DNA of 64,000 bases from an uncultured Collinsella sp. (GCA_902497025.1 CABVDJ010000001.1:158273-222272); one strand, 5' to 3'; shown: positions 32,884-42,425, counted from the first letter of the stretch. Notes: generated by a model not told the origin, from the letters alone. Translations and numbers: made by a program.

Positions 32884-33273
32884 TTAGGCAACGAGCCTGC
32901 ACGCATATTCAATGGCTGCTGCGAGGCCGCCGCTCGATCGTGGTTGAAAGACTACATCGGCGGCGGCCTCGTTTTCGTATCCGGCGCCGCGAAGGGCGAG
33001 TGCGATACCGGCTTCCAGGAGAAGGGGCAGGCCACGCTGGCTGGTTGCGATTACGGCAGCCTGATTGAGCGAGCAGCTGTGCGCTTGGCATTGGATGGCA
33101 AGTTCACCTTGCGCCGGGCAAGGGACCAGAACGGCGGCGACGCGACTTGATAGCAATGCAAATGCTGTGCGCTCATCGGGCGAGAGACATTCTGCTTCAA
33201 CGACGACGAGCTTGGGCGGTGCGCTGTTTGTGCGAAGCGTGGCTCGGTACGTGCGGACCGAAGAACCCGACAT
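32884..33273 (-). CDS. Hypothetical protein divergent from an HTH gene
   Basis: 129 residues from ATG 33273 with AGGAG upstream. Ala/Leu-rich and soluble, with SLNQAAVIATSQRGLP and DVVFQPRSSGGLAAAI segments. I do not recognise it. It lies opposite a small XRE gene across a 24-bp perfect palindrome, so the pair is probably co-regulated. Confidence 0.55.
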   Translation of the reverse strand: MSGSSVRTYRATLRTNSAPPKLVVVEAECLSPDERTAFALLSSRVAAVLVPCPAQGELAIQCQAHSCSLNQAAVIATSQRGLPLLLEAGIALALRGAGYENEAAADVVFQPRSSGGLAAAIEYACRLVA

Positions 33274-33296
33274 AGAAAACTCCTGTGTATTCGGCA

Positions 33297-33320
33297 AAAC
33301 GTAAACTATAGTTTACGTTT
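33297..33320. promoter_or_regulatory. 24-bp perfect palindromic operator
   Basis: AAACGTAAACTATAGTTTACGTTT spans 33297-33320, between the divergent 32884 and 33350 genes. The length and symmetry fit an operator for the XRE protein encoded next to it. Confidence 0.75.
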
Positions 33321-33349
33321 ATGTTCGGCTCCATTTCAAACTCGGCTGC

Positions 33350-33568
33350 ATGGACGAACGTGCGAAACAGATTCTTGGCAGGCGGGTCGAAGAGACACGC
33401 AGGGACCTTGGTATCTCCAAGGTTGATTTTTGTGTGGCGACAGGAATCAGCCGACCCTACCTCGACCGAATCGAAGATGGGACGGCAAATTTCACGCTCA
33501 AGATTCTATTTAAGATCGCGCCCGCACTCGGCATGACGGTGTCAGAGCTTCTCGAGGGTATCGAATAG
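33350..33568 (+). CDS. XRE/HipB-like HTH protein
   Basis: 72 residues; the helix-turn-helix fills almost the whole protein (GISKVDFCVATGISRPYLDRI and LKILFKIAPALGMTVSEL). No ribosome site is visible before ATG 33350, so it may be leaderless. It likely binds the 24-bp palindrome just upstream and represses itself and the divergent gene. Confidence 0.75.
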   Translation: MDERAKQILGRRVEETRRDLGISKVDFCVATGISRPYLDRIEDGTANFTLKILFKIAPALGMTVSELLEGIE

Positions 33569-33590
33569 GGGATACCCGTCGACAACTGAA

Positions 33591-34604
33591 TTACGCCATC
33601 GGGATGCGGTCGTGGTTGACTTGGCTGTAGAACAGGCGCTGAATCTCGGCCGCATCACGTGACTGGCCGAGTGCCCACATGGTTTTGGCCACGAGCGTCT
33701 CGGTGGTCATGTCATCGCCGCGCAGAATGCCCGGATGATCGGCATAAGCGCGGCCGACCTCATAAACGCCCAGATCGAGGCCCTCTTCGGGGACCTGCGT
33801 GGTCATAACGACGGTGCGACCCGAATCGACCCAGCGGAAAATTGCCTCTTGGAACGACTCGCCGGACTCGCCAAACTCGGGAATACCGCCAATGCCAAAG
33901 GTCTCAAGGATTACAGCATCGTAGCCGTCGGCAAGGGCGTCGAGGATGCCCGGGTTCACGCCGGGCGTAAGCTTGAGTACAAATACACGCGGGTCGATAC
34001 TGTCGTAGAAACGAACCGGGCTCTCATTCTGGTGGGTGCCGTGAAGCCCGTTGCGCACAATGCGGTCGTTGCGGATGTAGGCAATGGGCGGATAGTTGAC
34101 GCTAATGAACGCGTTAAAGCTCATGGTGCGCTGCTTGCGGGCGCGCGTGCCGGCGATGGCCACACCGCCAAACACGATTGAGACGTCGTGCGAATGCTCG
34201 TCGAGCGCATAGAGCAGGCTCTGGTACAGGTTGAGCTTGGCGTCGGTAAATGGGTTGCCCATGGGCTTTTGCGAGCCGGTGAGCACGATGGGCTTGGGGC
34301 TGTCCTGAATCAGGTAGGAAAGCGCTGCTGCGGTGTAGCTCATGGTGTCGGTGCCGTGCAGAATCACGAAGCCGTCGTGGTCGGCATAACCCTCGACGAT
34401 GACGTCGCGGATACGCATCCAGTCGCTCGGGCGCAAATTAGTGCTGTCGATGTTCATGGGCTGCACGACGTCGAGCTCGCAGAGGCCCGAGATCTCGGGG
34501 ACGCTCTGGGCGAGCTCCTCACCGGTCAGGGCGGGGGAGAGGCCGTTGCCGTCCTCGGTCGATGCGATGGTGCCGCCCGTGGCGATGAGAAGGATGCGCT
34601 TCAT
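33591..34604 (-). CDS. L-asparaginase (type I/II family)
   Basis: 337 residues from ATG 34604. KRILLIATGGTIAST carries the first catalytic Thr, HGTDTMSYTA the second catalytic set (Thr-Asp), then LTGSQKP. It hydrolyses asparagine to aspartate and ammonia. No signal peptide is present, so it is cytosolic. The longer frame upstream lacks a ribosome site. Confidence 0.9.
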   Translation of the reverse strand: MKRILLIATGGTIASTEDGNGLSPALTGEELAQSVPEISGLCELDVVQPMNIDSTNLRPSDWMRIRDVIVEGYADHDGFVILHGTDTMSYTAAALSYLIQDSPKPIVLTGSQKPMGNPFTDAKLNLYQSLLYALDEHSHDVSIVFGGVAIAGTRARKQRTMSFNAFISVNYPPIAYIRNDRIVRNGLHGTHQNESPVRFYDSIDPRVFVLKLTPGVNPGILDALADGYDAVILETFGIGGIPEFGESGESFQEAIFRWVDSGRTVVMTTQVPEEGLDLGVYEVGRAYADHPGILRGDDMTTETLVAKTMWALGQSRDAAEIQRLFYSQVNHDRIPMA

Positions 34605-34871
34605 GCTGGTATTCCTATCGTATTTGCCGCCGCAGAGGCGGAGTCGTTCGGCAGTATTGTGGCACAGGGCGTCCAATGTTCAAACGTATTACATCATCTG
34701 TCACGTCTGGTAACACTTCAATTGCCGTCAAATAGGGGCCCAGGTCGTGCGTTTGCCGTGCGCTGATGGCTGCGAGGGACGAGAAACCCCATATAACGTG
34801 TACACTATGAAAGTTATTCTCGTTTATTCGCGCGGGTGGGCACCGGCTCCCCGCCAACAAGAGGGGGAACC

Positions 34872-36470
34872 ATGGATCAAAAGGCTTCCGCAAAGGTCCT
34901 CGTACTCGACTTTGGTGCGCAGTACGGTCAGCTCATTGCCCGTCGCGTCCGCGACCTCAACGTGTATTCCGAGATTGTCCCCTGCGACATCTCGGCCGAC
35001 GAGATTCGCGAGATGAACGCCTCTGCGCTCATCCTTTCCGGTGGCCCGGCTTCCGTGTATGCCGAGGACGCTCCGTCCATCGATCCTGCCATCTTTGACC
35101 TGGGCCTTCCCGTCCTGGGCTTCTGCTACGGCCATCAGATCACGGCCGTAACGCTCGGCGGCAAGGTCGGCCACTCCGAGGTGGGCGAGTATGGCCGCGC
35201 CACCATCACGCGCACGGCTGGTTCCAAGCTTTTTAACTCCACGCCCATGGAGCAGACCGTGTGGATGAGCCATCGCGACGCCGTGTCCGAGGTGCCCGAG
35301 GGCTTTACCGTTACCGCCAGCACCGACGTATGCCCGGTTGCCGCCATGGAGTGCGTCGAGCGCAAGATCTTCACCACGCAGTTCCATCCGGAGGTCAAGC
35401 ACTCCGAGTACGGTCAGCAGCTGCTGAGCAACTTCCTGTTTGAGATCTGCGGCCTGGAGCCCAACTGGAGCATGGACAACCTGGTCGAGACCATGACGGC
35501 CGAGTTCCGCGAGAAGGTCGGCGACGACCGCGTGATTCTGGCCCTGTCCGGTGGCGTCGACTCCTCCGTCGTGGCTGCGCTGGGCGCTCGCGCCGTGGGC
35601 AAGCAGATGACCTGCGTGTTCATCAACCACGGCCTACTGCGCAAGGGCGAGCCCGAGCAGGTGGAGGAGGTCTTCACCAAGCAGTTTGACGTCGACTTTA
35701 TCCACGTCCACGCCGAGGACCGTTATGCCGAGCTTCTGGCCGGCGTGACCGAGCCCGAGGAGAAGCGCCGCATCATCGGTACGCAGTTCTGGAAAGAGTT
35801 CTTCGCCGTGGCGCAGCAGCTCGAGACCGATGGCAAGCCGGTCAAGTACCTGGCTCAGGGCACCATCTACCCCGACATCATCGAGTCCGGCGCTCGCAAG
35901 ACGGGCGGCAAGACGGCCACCATCAAGAGCCATCACAACCTGATCCCGTTCCCCGATGGCGTACACTTCGACCTCATTGAGCCGCTCGACCACTTCTTTA
36001 AGGACGAGGTCCGCGCGCTTGGTCTGGCGCTGGGCCTGCCGGGTCACATCGTGTTCCGTCAGCCCTTCCCGGGCCCGGGTCTTGCCATCCGTATCATCGG
36101 CGCGGTCGATAAGGAGAAGCTCGAGATCCTCAAGAACGCCGACGCCATCGTGCGCGAGGAGCTCGACGCCTACAACCAGCGTCTGTTTGAACAGACCGGC
36201 GAGCGCAACTCCGAGCACAGCTGCTGGCAGTATTTCGCGGTCCTGCCCGACATCAAGTCCGTTGGCGTCATGGGCGACGAGCGCACCTATCAGCGCCCGA
36301 TCATCTTGCGTGCCGTCGAGTCCAGCGACGCTATGACCGCCGACTGGGCCAAGCTGCCCTACGACGTGCTGGCCCGCATCTCCGGCCGCATCGTTGCCGA
36401 GGTTCCCGGCGCCAACCGCGTGTGCTACGACATCACGTCCAAGCCGCCCGCGACCATCGAGTGGGAGTAG
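34872..36470 (+). CDS. guaA: GMP synthase (glutamine-hydrolysing)
   Basis: 532 residues from ATG 34872, preceded by GAGGGGG. N-terminal class I amidotransferase with the nucleophile Cys in LGFCYGHQ and the His in FHPEVKHSE; ATP-pyrophosphatase P-loop LSGGVDSSV; C-terminal dimerisation domain (RVCYDITSKPPATIEWE end). It converts XMP to GMP. Length is standard, and a terminator follows. Confidence 0.96.
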   Translation: MDQKASAKVLVLDFGAQYGQLIARRVRDLNVYSEIVPCDISADEIREMNASALILSGGPASVYAEDAPSIDPAIFDLGLPVLGFCYGHQITAVTLGGKVGHSEVGEYGRATITRTAGSKLFNSTPMEQTVWMSHRDAVSEVPEGFTVTASTDVCPVAAMECVERKIFTTQFHPEVKHSEYGQQLLSNFLFEICGLEPNWSMDNLVETMTAEFREKVGDDRVILALSGGVDSSVVAALGARAVGKQMTCVFINHGLLRKGEPEQVEEVFTKQFDVDFIHVHAEDRYAELLAGVTEPEEKRRIIGTQFWKEFFAVAQQLETDGKPVKYLAQGTIYPDIIESGARKTGGKTATIKSHHNLIPFPDGVHFDLIEPLDHFFKDEVRALGLALGLPGHIVFRQPFPGPGLAIRIIGAVDKEKLEILKNADAIVREELDAYNQRLFEQTGERNSEHSCWQYFAVLPDIKSVGVMGDERTYQRPIILRAVESSDAMTADWAKLPYDVLARISGRIVAEVPGANRVCYDITSKPPATIEWE

Positions 36471-36490
36471 TTGATATCTAGCGTTTCCGA

Positions 36491-36524
36491 GCCCCTGACC
36501 TGCACAAACAGGTCGGGGGCTTTT
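36491..36524 (+). terminator. guaA terminator
   Basis: GCCCCTGACCTG (36491-36502) and CAGGTCGGGGGC (36509-36520) form the stem with a 6-nt loop and one wobble pair; TTTT follows. Confidence 0.88.
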
Positions 36525-36746
36525 CGTTTGGCAACCGCTGGACAACCTTTATGGTTTCGTGCCCCGTGAACAGGGGACGTAGCGCTGTTCACGTCTGGGC
36601 CCATGTCGGCACCGATCATTGCCCGCGCTGCTTCTGCTTGCGCTTCAGCTTCCGCTGCTCGAAGCACGTCGTCGGGAGTTCCGCGTCGGCGCCCCGCCTT
36701 CCCGCCGAAGGAGGTTCCGCGGCTCCCTGCAGAGCCGCGGAACCTC
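36525..36746. other. Gene-free stretch with one strong inverted repeat
   Basis: No convincing gene is seen. GGAGGTTCCGCGGCTC (36710-36725) and its inverse (36732-36747) form a perfect 16-bp hairpin with a 6-nt loop, directly after the stop of the leftward 55-residue ORF. It may end that transcript, although no T-run follows. Confidence 0.5.
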
Positions 36747-36914
36747 CTATATCCGCTTGTTGCGGGCTTGCTTGAGCCAGTTCCTCTTGAAAGAGCCGAT
36801 ACCACCGAAGAACTTGTTGTACGTCTCACCGTTCTCCTTGGCTTCGTACTTGACCAAGGCAAGTTCGATAGTGCAGAGGTAATCCGCCACTTGCTCGAGG
36901 CGGTAGTCGGCCAT
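36747..36914 (-). CDS. Small hypothetical protein (55 aa)
   Basis: ATG 36914 follows AGGACC; the 55-residue product (ADYRLEQVADYLCTIELAL start, basic C-terminus) is helical. It ends at the 16-bp hairpin. It abuts an mtnN remnant, so it may itself be a fragment or part of a small insertion. Family unknown. Confidence 0.4.
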   Translation of the reverse strand: MADYRLEQVADYLCTIELALVKYEAKENGETYNKFFGGIGSFKRNWLKQARNKRI

Positions 36915-36949
36915 CGAGGTCCTGCGGCGTCGGACGATCCCTTTTGAGA

Positions 36950-37202
36950 GGACCTTGCGCACCGAGCCGTCTCGCCCACGGAACAGAAGGAGCGCATCCT
37001 CGCGACCTTCGGCGACCTGTGCTGCGAGATGGAGGGCTGCACCATCGCGCAGGCCGCCTATCTCAACGGCGTGCCCCTCGTCGTCGTGCGCGCCATCAGC
37101 GACAAGCCCTGCGCCGAGGGCCAGGTCGTCGACTACAACACCTTCGAGAAGAAGGCCGCCTGCGACTGCGCCCGCATCGCCGCGCGCATGGTTAAGCTTT
37201 AG
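36950..37202 (+). pseudogene. 5'-truncated MTA/SAH nucleosidase remnant
   Basis: An open frame without a start encodes SPTEQKERILATFGDLCCEM, then EGCTIAQAAYLNGVPLVVV, RAISDK and an ending MVKL*. CEMEG and RAISDK are the signature of the C-terminal half of MtnN, which cleaves methylthioadenosine and S-adenosylhomocysteine. The N-terminal half is absent, so this is a remnant left by a deletion. Confidence 0.75.
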
Positions 37203-37257
37203 GCCCTGCGCGCCGGGGCCCTTCTTTATGTTGGGACCCCGGCGCGCAGGGCCCTTT
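37202..37257 (+). terminator. Long hairpin at the end of the mtnN remnant
   Basis: GGCCCTGCGCGCCGGGG (37202-37218) and its inverse (37237-37253) form a perfect 17-bp stem with an 18-nt loop, followed by CTTT. It overlaps the last base of the stop codon. Confidence 0.7.
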
Positions 37258-37428
37258 CCAAGGCGAAGTGTCGAGCCGAAGTGTTGAGCGTCGGCCCTGA
37301 ATGTTCAATGGCCGTTGTTTTCTGCCCCTCAAGTGGTGGACTTTTCCTCGGGGCTGTTGATTCCCCCACGCGCCCCCTTCCGTTCTCTGTTCTCCCCTTA
37401 TACTCCTTGTACGAGGAGGTAAGAAGTC

Positions 37429-40170
37429 ATGGACAAGACCGCACAGGACAGCTTGGCAAAGAAGCCCGTCGACATGAGGGACAGGATTCTCGAGCATCTC
37501 GAGGCCCTCACCTCCGCCGTCTCGCTCGACGACCTTGCCTGTCTGTCCACCTCCGACATCGCCGAGACGCTCATCATCTCCAGGAGCCTGGCGAGCCAGT
37601 ACCTCAACGACCTTGTCCGCGCCGGCCTTGTGGTTAAGGTGACGGGCAGGCCTGTCCGTTATTTTCATCGCCGCGCGTTCCAGAAGCGTTTTCAGGTAAA
37701 GCTCTCTGCAAGCGAGTACGCCTCGCTCGCCGACCTTATCCAGGCGACGGGAATCGCCGATCACCGCGACTTCGCGCGCGCCGTGGGCTTCGACCTGAGC
37801 CTCAGCTCCGTTGTCGAGCAGTGCAAGGCTGCGGTTCAGTACCCTCCGTTTGGCCTGCCCATCCTCTTGAGCGGCGGCGTGGGTGTCGGTAAGTCTTTCC
37901 TTTCTCGCCTTGTGTACGAGTACGGCAAGAACCAGGGCTTGCTGTCCCGCGACTCCTCCTATGTGCGCATCGACTGCGCCGGGGTCCCGGACGCCGCCTC
38001 GTTCAACGGGCTTCTTGACGAGTCGATCGCGAAATCGCGCGGGGGTGTGGTTTTTGTCAACGGCATCGAGGCACTCTCTCCCTCTGCGATGGAGCACTGC
38101 CTTGCGACGGCCCTCGGGCTCGATGCCTCCCAGGATGCGCCGCGCGCTCGCCTCGTTCTTTCGACGACGCTTTCCGCCGATGACCTGAAGGTTTCCTCGG
38201 CCTACAGCAAAATGCCCATCTGTGCCCGCGTTCCCTCACTCAAGGAGCGGACCCCCGAGGAGCGCGAGGATCTCATCTTGAGCTTCCTGCGCAGCGAGGG
38301 GTGCCGAATCGGTTCTGATGTGAAGATCAGCCGCGGCGCATACCGTTGCCTCGTGAACGCGGACTTTTCCGATAACATCGCCGGCTTGCGCGCCTGCGTG
38401 ACGAACTGCTGCGCCAAAGCGTTCCTCAATCGCGAGGGCGACTACGTCGTCGTTCGCCCGTATCTTCTTCCCAGCGGGCTCCTCTCCTCCGCGCAGATCG
38501 ATCAACAGCCCGACGATGGCGTTCTGATCGACGCGTCCCTGGATGCCGCCGAGAGCACAGGGCCGGTCGAGCAGGCGCTCGATGCCCTGTGCTCTCTCGA
38601 TGAGCGATTCTGCGCCGGGGAGCTCTCTGTCTCCGAGCTCGTCTCGCAAGCTGTCTCCGCTGTGCGCGGCGTTGAGGATCACTTGATCTTCGGCCGCGGC
38701 GTTACCTCCTCGAGGTCGCGCGCCTTCGAGCGCATCGTGGGCGCGGTCCTTGCCGACGCAGGCTCTTCTTATGGCATCGAGCTTTCGAGGAAGGTCGCTT
38801 TTCTACTGGCCCAGGAGATTTGCCTGCAGTTGTGGCCGGGCATCGGCCTGGCTAAGCGAAAGTCTGCCTGTGCGGAGCAAATCTCCCATCTCCTCGGTGC
38901 CGTGACCTCCGAATTGCCGTTTGCCTCGAGCGTCTCCGATCAGGTCGCCGCAGACGTGGAAGGGGCGCTGGGAATCTCGCTCGATCACTTCACGAAGACG
39001 CTTCTGACGCTGTGCGTCGCATCGGAGTCTCGCGACGCGAAGGCCCTTCGGACGCTCTGCGTCATCTTGTCACACGGCTACTCGACGGCGACGAGCATCG
39101 CCGACGCGGCGAACCGTATGCTCGGCGTGCATGTGTACGAGGCGGTCGACATGCCCTACGACCAGCAGCTGAAGGACATCGTCGGTCCGCTCCAGCGCCT
39201 CGTCGACCGCCATTCCTACTGCACCGGGGTCGTGTTTCTTGTTGACATGGGCTCTTTGGAGGAGGCCTATAAGGCCCTCGAGAACGTTACCGACTCCACC
39301 ATCGGGGTGGTGAACAACGTCTCCACCGGGCTCGCGCTCGAGATCGGGTCCGGGCTGCTCGGCGGCAAGTCTATCGCCGAGGTTCTTGGCGATGCGACCG
39401 CCGTGTGCGTGACGCACTGCAAGGTGATCGAGCGCGTCAACCGTGAGGACGCCATCGTCTTCTGCTCCGAGTCCGGGGTCGACGCGGCCGAGAGGATACG
39501 TCAGCTCGTCTCGCAGAGCCTCCCGCGCACCATAGGCGCGCGCCTGCTCACGAGGCCCTTCAAGCAGCTTGCCGCGAACGGGTCGAACGACGCCGTTTTC
39601 TCCGAGCACCGCGTCTGCGCCGTCATCGGCACGGGAGACCCCAGGATTGCCTCCGTTCCCTTCGTCGCCCTCGAAGACATTATGTCGACGGCGTCCGCCT
39701 CGAAGGTCGATGCCGTGTTCGGCAGGTGGCTCGACGTCTCCGAGCTCGCTTCTTTTCACGAGAAGCTACTTTCGAACATGACGCTGCAGAACGTTATCCG
39801 CTCCATCACCATCCTCGACCCGGAGCGGCTGTTCCACGAGATCGAGAGCGCCGTGCACGAGCTTCAGCGCAGAACGGGCGAGAAGATCGGCAGCAACGCC
39901 ATCATCGGGCTGTACGTTCACCTCTGTTGCCTCGTCGAGCGCCTCGTCACCCGCAACCCCATCGAGACCTACGTCGGCCAGGATCGCTTCGAGGAAGAGC
40001 ACGCCGACTTCATCGAGTCCTTCAGGCAGAGTTTCTCGAGCATCTCGACGCGCTATCGCGTGGAGGTTCCTGTAAGCGAGATCGCCTACGTCTTCGACTA
40101 CATCAGCGTGAGCGCCGCCCCGGCGCGAGAGGAGCGTCTCGGCTCCTCGAGCCTCCTGTTCGACGAGTGA
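37429..40170 (+). CDS. LevR-like PTS-controlled regulator with degenerate AAA domain
   Basis: 913 residues. HTH (about 15-75), AAA domain (about 120-345) with Walker A SGGVGVGKS (148-156), PRD1 (about 385-495), EIIA-Man-like domain with phospho-His H549 in SHGYSTATS, EIIB-like region (about 670-755), PRD2 (about 785-890, H831). This is the LevR/DagR layout, normally a sigma-54 activator. Here the GAFTGA loop is absent and Walker B reads VVFVNGIE, not LFLDEIH. It controls the PTS operon just downstream; PRD phosphorylation by the PTS is inferred. RBS GAGGAGG. Confidence 0.85.
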   Translation: MDKTAQDSLAKKPVDMRDRILEHLEALTSAVSLDDLACLSTSDIAETLIISRSLASQYLNDLVRAGLVVKVTGRPVRYFHRRAFQKRFQVKLSASEYASLADLIQATGIADHRDFARAVGFDLSLSSVVEQCKAAVQYPPFGLPILLSGGVGVGKSFLSRLVYEYGKNQGLLSRDSSYVRIDCAGVPDAASFNGLLDESIAKSRGGVVFVNGIEALSPSAMEHCLATALGLDASQDAPRARLVLSTTLSADDLKVSSAYSKMPICARVPSLKERTPEEREDLILSFLRSEGCRIGSDVKISRGAYRCLVNADFSDNIAGLRACVTNCCAKAFLNREGDYVVVRPYLLPSGLLSSAQIDQQPDDGVLIDASLDAAESTGPVEQALDALCSLDERFCAGELSVSELVSQAVSAVRGVEDHLIFGRGVTSSRSRAFERIVGAVLADAGSSYGIELSRKVAFLLAQEICLQLWPGIGLAKRKSACAEQISHLLGAVTSELPFASSVSDQVAADVEGALGISLDHFTKTLLTLCVASESRDAKALRTLCVILSHGYSTATSIADAANRMLGVHVYEAVDMPYDQQLKDIVGPLQRLVDRHSYCTGVVFLVDMGSLEEAYKALENVTDSTIGVVNNVSTGLALEIGSGLLGGKSIAEVLGDATAVCVTHCKVIERVNREDAIVFCSESGVDAAERIRQLVSQSLPRTIGARLLTRPFKQLAANGSNDAVFSEHRVCAVIGTGDPRIASVPFVALEDIMSTASASKVDAVFGRWLDVSELASFHEKLLSNMTLQNVIRSITILDPERLFHEIESAVHELQRRTGEKIGSNAIIGLYVHLCCLVERLVTRNPIETYVGQDRFEEEHADFIESFRQSFSSISTRYRVEVPVSEIAYVFDYISVSAAPAREERLGSSSLLFDE

Positions 40171-40294
40171 CCCCCCCGCGCGCCGCCGCGAGCTGACCGC
40201 GCGTCCTCAATAATCCGATAACCCCTTGCCCGGCGCGAATCCGGATAGCGCCGAGGCAGTACCGAACGTAAAACTTCATTTGATAGGAGTAAAC

Positions 40295-40768
40295 ATGAGT
40301 GTTGTTATGGCACGAATCGACAATCGCCTGCTTCACGGCATCATCGTGACGCAGTGGGCCCCGGTGTCGGGCGCGACCCGAGTCATGGTCATCGACGACA
40401 AGGTCGCTGGCGACGAGGTCCTGAAGTCCACTATGAGGATGGCGCGCCCCGCGGGCATGGCCGTCTCGATCATCTCCGAGGAGACCGCGCTCAAGAACTT
40501 CGCGGCGGGCAAGTACGACCGCGAGAAGGTCTTTGTCATCGCCAAGGAGCCCGAGACGATCCTTCACCTGGTCGAGTCGGGCATCGAGCTCCCGTCGCTG
40601 ATCGTCGGCGGCTCTCTTGTCAAGGAGGGCGGCGTCCAGCTCACCCAGCGCGCCTATGCCTCCGCCGAGAACGTCCAAAGCTACAAGGCGCTCATCGCCC
40701 ACGGCGTCAAGGTGACGGCCCAGTTCGTGCCCGCCGACAAGCCCGTCTCCGTCGCCGACCTCATCTAA
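40295..40768 (+). CDS. PTS EIIB, mannose family
   Basis: 157 residues from ATG 40295 (AGGAG upstream). MARIDNRLLHGIIVTQW carries the phospho-accepting H14 of mannose-type EIIB. It passes phosphate from EIIA to the sugar during transport through the IIC/IID genes that follow. No sigma-54 type -24/-12 promoter is seen in the 120 bases before it. Confidence 0.92.
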   Translation: MSVVMARIDNRLLHGIIVTQWAPVSGATRVMVIDDKVAGDEVLKSTMRMARPAGMAVSIISEETALKNFAAGKYDREKVFVIAKEPETILHLVESGIELPSLIVGGSLVKEGGVQLTQRAYASAENVQSYKALIAHGVKVTAQFVPADKPVSVADLI

Positions 40769-40777
40769 GGAGGGATC

Positions 40778-41563
40778 ATGGTCAACTTCACTATCTTGCA
40801 GGTCGTCCTTTTGACCCTGCTTGCCTTCATCAAGCACGTGGACTACTACGGCATCCCGATGATCTTCGTCAACTATGCCGTCTTCTGGGGCCTTATCACC
40901 GGCGTCGTCATGGGCGACTGGCAGACCGGCCTCGTCATCGGCGGCACCATCCAGCTCATGCAGCTCGGCGTCGCGGGCTTCGGCGGCTCGTCGATTCCCG
41001 ACTACGGCACGATGGCCATCATCGCCACCGCCTACGGCGTGACCCTGGGCGCGGACACGGGCCTCGCCATCGGCCTGCCGGTCGGCATGCTCGGCATCCA
41101 GCTCGACGTCATCGTCAAGATCCTCAACGGCTTCGTCGTCGAGAAGTCCCAGAAGTTCTGCGACGAGGGCAAGTTCAAGCAGATGAACGCCATCCTGTGG
41201 GTCTGCCCCGTGCTCTTCGGCCTGTGCGCCGCCCTGCCCGTCTTTGTCTCCGTGACCCTCGGCCAGCCCGCCGTCAACTGGCTCCTCGAGGTTATGCCCC
41301 AGTGGTTCCTCTCCGGCCTCACCCTCGCCGGCAAGATGCTCCCGGCCGTCGGCATCGCGATGCTGCTGCGTTACATGCCCACTGGCAAGTACTTCCAGTA
41401 CCTGCTCGCCGGCTTCTTCCTCTCGGCCTTCCTGAACGTGCCCATCATCGGCGCCGCCATCGTCGGCGTTGCCCTCGCGATCGCGTTCTACCAGCGTGCC
41501 GAGAGGGACACCGAGCTCGCCGCCCACGCTTCCGCAGACGCCTTCATCGGAGAGGATGAGTAA
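40778..41563 (+). CDS. PTS EIIC, mannose family
   Basis: 261 residues, membrane protein with about seven to eight spans. GGTIQLMQLGVAGFGGSSIP is the mannose-family EIIC signature. It forms the channel with IID. It starts nine bases after the IIB stop with AAGGAGG, so translation is coupled. Confidence 0.92.
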   Translation: MVNFTILQVVLLTLLAFIKHVDYYGIPMIFVNYAVFWGLITGVVMGDWQTGLVIGGTIQLMQLGVAGFGGSSIPDYGTMAIIATAYGVTLGADTGLAIGLPVGMLGIQLDVIVKILNGFVVEKSQKFCDEGKFKQMNAILWVCPVLFGLCAALPVFVSVTLGQPAVNWLLEVMPQWFLSGLTLAGKMLPAVGIAMLLRYMPTGKYFQYLLAGFFLSAFLNVPIIGAAIVGVALAIAFYQRAERDTELAAHASADAFIGEDE

Positions 41564-41565
41564 CC

Positions 41566-42399
41566 ATGGAAAACGAGAACATCACCGCCGTCGCCGAGGG
41601 CAAGCCCTCCGGCTACAAGGTCACCAAGAAGGATCTGCGCAACGCGAACTGGCGCTGGCTCATGAGCGTGTGCACCTTCAACTACCAGACCCAGCAGGGC
41701 GCCTCAGTCGCCTACGCCCTCTCGCCGGTCCTGAGGAAGATCTACACGAACGACGAGGACTATAAGCAAGCGCTCAACAACCACTTCCGCTACTACAATA
41801 CCCAGCCTTGGCTCGCCGCCATCATCCTTGGCGCCTGCGTGGCCATGGAGGAACGCGACGGCCTAGCGGCGGCGGACGCCGTCCAAGACCTGAAGATCGG
41901 CACCATGGGACCGCTCGCCGGCGTCGGCGACTCCCTGCTCATGACCATGATCCCGACCATCATGGGCTCCATCGCCGCCTACATGGCCATCGAGGGCAAC
42001 CCCGTGGGAGCCGGCATCTGGTTCGCGCTCATCCTGGCCATCTTCTGGGTCCGCATGCACGCCCTCGAGTTCGGCTACAAGCAGGGTGTGAAGCTCGTCA
42101 CCGACTTCAGCGAGAAGCTTCCCAACCTCACTGCCGCCGCCTCCGTGCTCGGCCTCACCGTGGTCGGCTGCCTCATCGCCTCGGTCATCGGCGTCACCTG
42201 CCCGATTAGCTTCAGCTTCGGCGACGTCTCGATGGAGATTCAGCCGCTGCTCGACAAGATCCTGCCTGCCATGATCCCCGCCGCCATCACGGGAAGCGCG
42301 TATTACCTTCTTACCAAGAAGAACGCGAGCATGACGGCCCTCATCCTCGTGGTGATCGTCCTCGCGATGGTCGCCTCCGCCGCCGGCATCCTCGCCTAG
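41566..42399 (+). CDS. PTS EIID, mannose family
   Basis: 277 residues. N-terminal soluble part (TKKDLRNANWRWL, YNTQPWLAAIILGACVAMEE) then GPLAGVGDSL and C-terminal membrane spans, all typical of EIID. Two bases after the IIC stop. It binds IIC to form the transporter. Confidence 0.92.
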   Translation: MENENITAVAEGKPSGYKVTKKDLRNANWRWLMSVCTFNYQTQQGASVAYALSPVLRKIYTNDEDYKQALNNHFRYYNTQPWLAAIILGACVAMEERDGLAAADAVQDLKIGTMGPLAGVGDSLLMTMIPTIMGSIAAYMAIEGNPVGAGIWFALILAIFWVRMHALEFGYKQGVKLVTDFSEKLPNLTAAASVLGLTVVGCLIASVIGVTCPISFSFGDVSMEIQPLLDKILPAMIPAAITGSAYYLLTKKNASMTALILVVIVLAMVASAAGILA

Positions 42400-42425
42400 C
42401 TTCGACCCAAGAGATTGGTGAATCA

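Noticed and set aside
36425..37045. A leftward frame containing an HSMVAGG motif across the guaA end.
   Set aside because: This is antisense of the conserved guaA C-terminus, a well-known annotation artefact, joined to non-coding sequence.
40354..41559. A 401-codon frame on the plus strand overlapping PTS IIB and IIC.
   Set aside because: The Arg/Pro/His-rich product has no homology-like motif, while the other frame encodes intact PTS subunits.
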